Virus record (IMG/VR): IMGVR_UViG_3300017751_000174
Location: 1 to 27,105 of that record
Length of the DNA: 27,105 nt
DNA from: a virus
Direction: 5' to 3' (one strand)
Both the position numbers and the translations under genes were made by a program. The notes under the pieces were generated by a model, which was not told the DNA's origin, did not search any database, and saw only the letters and a program-made list of their open reading frames with translations. This document shows, piece after piece, positions 26,201-27,105 of the stretch (its first letter is position 1; each line of letters begins with the position of its first letter).

Positions 26201-27105
26201 GGTGATACTGGTATCCAAGGAACAACTGGAGCTGGTGCCCAAGGTGCAACAGGAGCTATTGGTCCTCAAGGTACACAAGGTGTTCAAGGTATTGTTGGTG
26301 CAACTGGTACTGGAGTTCAAGGCTTACAAGGTACTCAAGGTATTCAAGGTGATTTAGGATTACAAGGATTACAAGGAGCTACTGGAGCTGGTGAAGCTGG
26401 TTCTCAAGGTACTGTTGGTACACAAGGTATCCAAGGTGTTCAAGGTTTACAAGGTTCAGACGGAACTGGTGCACAAGGTGCTCAAGGTACTCAGGGTTTA
26501 CAAGGAACAACTGGTACCGGTCTTGACGGTTCACAAGGTTTACAAGGTGACTTCGGACCACAAGGTGTTCAAGGTTTACAAGGTATTGCTGGAACAGGTG
26601 GTATCGGTGGACAAGGTACACAAGGTATTCAAGGCGTTCAAGGTTCTGACGGACCTCAAGGTTTACAAGGTGGAGATGGTGGCGAAGGCCAACCAGGCCC
26701 AGAAGGTTCACAAGGTATTCAAGGTACAACAGGAGCTGGTACACAGGGTGTTCAAGGTCCTCAAGGTGCTGATGGATTTGGTATACAGGGTCCTTCAGGT
26801 GATGGTACTCAAGGTATTCAAGGCCCAGGTGGCCCTCAAGGTTTAGGCGGTTCGGGCCCACAAGGTACTCAAGGTGTTCAAGGTTTCCAAGGTACTCTTG
26901 GTGCACAGGGCTCTGGCGGAACAGGACCACAAGGTGTTCAAGGCCCAGAAGGTCCAGATGGTGGTTCTGGTACTCAAGGTGCTACGGGTGAAGGTATACA
27001 AGGTGTACAAGGACCTCAAGGTATTGATGGAGCAGTAGGTTTTGGTACTCAAGGTCTACAAGGTTTCCAAGGTATTCAAGGTGAAGCTATACAAGGTGCC
27101 GAAGG
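23216..27105 (+). CDS. Collagen-like repeat fibre protein, 3' end missing
   Basis: The frame from ATG 23216 stays open for 1296 codons and leaves the window, so the stop is not seen. The N-terminal head (MSQFGTITGKSQLIGFGNPQ, then VYYSNGTNWIEIGAG) leads into Gly-X-Y repeats from 23384, mostly G-I/V/L/T-Q. Globular inserts break the collagen: a short one at about 23457-23622 (LWIYVGSSTWVNIGN), then four related inserts at about 23950-24356, 24576-24940, 25241-25655 and 25786-26142. Each of the four holds a DPG motif near its start, and three of the four show a clear GYWxxxVT or similar strand near their end. The last collagen block runs from 26143 to the edge. Pro is nearly absent from the Y position, so the helix would not depend on hydroxyproline. 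A trimeric fibre is the likely structure. A late promoter and CGGAG site precede the start. Confidence 0.88.
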   Translation, partial: MSQFGTITGKSQLIGFGNPQPFPITLDVVFYEGSVVYADNNKVYYSNGTNWIEIGAGPQGIQGATGIQGTQGLQGDYGPGFTIIGSVADVDSGGDPQATLNGAFGSANVGEGVIDEADDELWIYVGSSTWVNIGNFRGVQGFQGPTGFQGIQGPLGNEGIQGERGFRGFQGEAGPQGTQGVQGDLGIQGIQGRRGPQGVQGVQGDLGIQGTQGSIGPQGIQGTTGIQGDTGIQGLQGYNGDDTGHVVEFRVAEPIVESDPGVGNLILNSTNSPTDNFSSVTKMWIDNEAFYSVNLEGLYTLISQSTGANRGFMKITLRGGPDHYMIFSIQDAVDQTGYWEFDITYVSGTGTRGDFVLENTPTPGTTTTLPTIVAFSLSGDKGIQGVQGLLGNQGAQGVQGLQGPIGPQGVQGTTGSQGVQGLQGLLGPQGVQGPQGLQGIQGPQGLQGNTGDFGGISYNYDYSNDTTDADPGSGNLRFSSTNFTSANLKLWIDDEDNGAVNVMDGLLTELDALTGSPKGYVRFIDATDYTRQFLARIDLITDSTGYWELGVTRLNGATSFTDGDNLRVTFSRNGDRGLQGVQGTQGLIGFQGIQGVQGIQGQQGTTGIQGSQGIQGIQGEAIQGSQGTQGITGSQGLQGLQGLQGDTGGQGTQGVQGTTGIQGLQGLQGEQGQYGGLTFPWNFVNNTLGGTDPGTNNFKFNNSNPTLATLITIDDVPVDQFGQEVDNFFDFIAGQPGTVKGYLKIQEGNYEDGSGPAGHHWLIYEITGWTWDSGSKNYGYWDVTWVDGNVTNWQSSVNAVHGPTTLITFVPRGPAGIQGAQGTQGLQGLQGRIGQGIQGPQGTQGTGGLQGTTGSFGGVTFDYTYDATTTNSDPGTGGLRINNSTLSSGTAMYIDNRDDNFIDISTFLATIDDSTSPIKGHFKITKVGSPEIFHLYTISSATPIGGYFNVACVHVDGNGGLTDGDDITVTFARTGDAGATGATGPQGVQGVQGTQGDTGIQGTTGAGAQGATGAIGPQGTQGVQGIVGATGTGVQGLQGTQGIQGDLGLQGLQGATGAGEAGSQGTVGTQGIQGVQGLQGSDGTGAQGAQGTQGLQGTTGTGLDGSQGLQGDFGPQGVQGLQGIAGTGGIGGQGTQGIQGVQGSDGPQGLQGGDGGEGQPGPEGSQGIQGTTGAGTQGVQGPQGADGFGIQGPSGDGTQGIQGPGGPQGLGGSGPQGTQGVQGFQGTLGAQGSGGTGPQGVQGPEGPDGGSGTQGATGEGIQGVQGPQGIDGAVGFGTQGLQGFQGIQGEAIQGAE
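26143..27105 (+). repeat. Terminal collagen block with G-X-Y codon repeats
   Basis: At least 321 codons of Gly-X-Y run to the end of the window with no globular insert. The DNA is a degenerate 9- and 18-base repeat built mainly from GGT-NNN-CAA codons. Single-residue steps (G-X-G) break the triplet phase many times, for example GATGTGVQG, GSDGTGAQG and GATGEGIQG. Earlier blocks are nearly unbroken. Repeats like this are open to slippage and recombination. Confidence 0.85.

Noticed and set aside
26379-26930. Overlapping frames on both strands in the last collagen block, one rich in HKV and FKV
   Set aside because: These are shifted readings of the GGT-NNN-CAA repeat; the Gly-X-Y frame is continuous from the ATG at 23216.
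23384-27105. Collagen-like repeats as eukaryotic contamination
   Set aside because: Gly-X-Gln repeats with almost no Pro in the Y position, compact gene spacing and a phage-type promoter fit a phage fibre.
1-27105. tRNA, CRISPR, insertion sequence or integrase genes
   Set aside because: Reading both strands gave no cloverleaf, spaced direct-repeat array, transposase or recombinase motif; the repeats present are all coding.

Overview
The window reads as part of the late structural region of a marine T4-like myovirus. The DNA is AT-rich, every gene is on the + strand, and the genes are packed end to end with gaps of 54 bases or less. The best-recognised gene is a gp8-type baseplate wedge protein. 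Next to it is a very large protein of the DUF4815 type known from cyanophages and related marine phages. The remaining genes are virion fibre or adhesin proteins built from modules I recognise from that group of phages. I cannot name the host from the sequence; a cyanobacterium or a SAR11-type bacterium would both fit. I see no tRNA, CRISPR array, insertion sequence, integrase or host metabolic gene.

Layout: (1) 2-826, the 3' end of a fibre-like protein that starts upstream of the window. (2) 831-3092, a subtilisin-like protease with an I9-like propeptide and a copper-site cupredoxin domain inside the catalytic domain. (3) 3132-4784, the gp8-like baseplate wedge. (4) 4798-10161, the 1787-residue DUF4815-type protein. 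(5) 10172-10357, a 61-residue charged helical protein. (6) 10357-11442, a fibre ending in a self-cleaving S74 chaperone domain. (7) 11497-22707, a 3736-residue modular giant. (8) 22728-23171, a 147-residue virion protein. (9) 23216 to the window end, a collagen-like protein that remains open at the edge. No gene-free stretch exceeds 300 bases.

The three longest gaps (39, 54 and 44 bases) each carry one NATAAATA match to the T4-type late promoter, while the shorter gaps carry none. This suggests three late transcription units: gp8 to the S74 fibre, the giant plus the 147-residue protein, and the collagen-like protein. Together the genes would build the outer baseplate and a set of long, repetitive, host-facing appendages. 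Two of them carry their own proteolytic maturation element (I9/S8 and S74).

The most unusual points are the cupredoxin inserted in the protease, with Glu where the catalytic Asp is expected, and the hierarchy of nested modules in the giant protein. There, about 98-residue beta modules sit inside about 140-residue helical modules, and twice a beta module sits inside another beta module. A third point is the last collagen block, where the Gly-X-Y repeat is broken again and again by a single-residue G-X-G step, unlike the earlier blocks.
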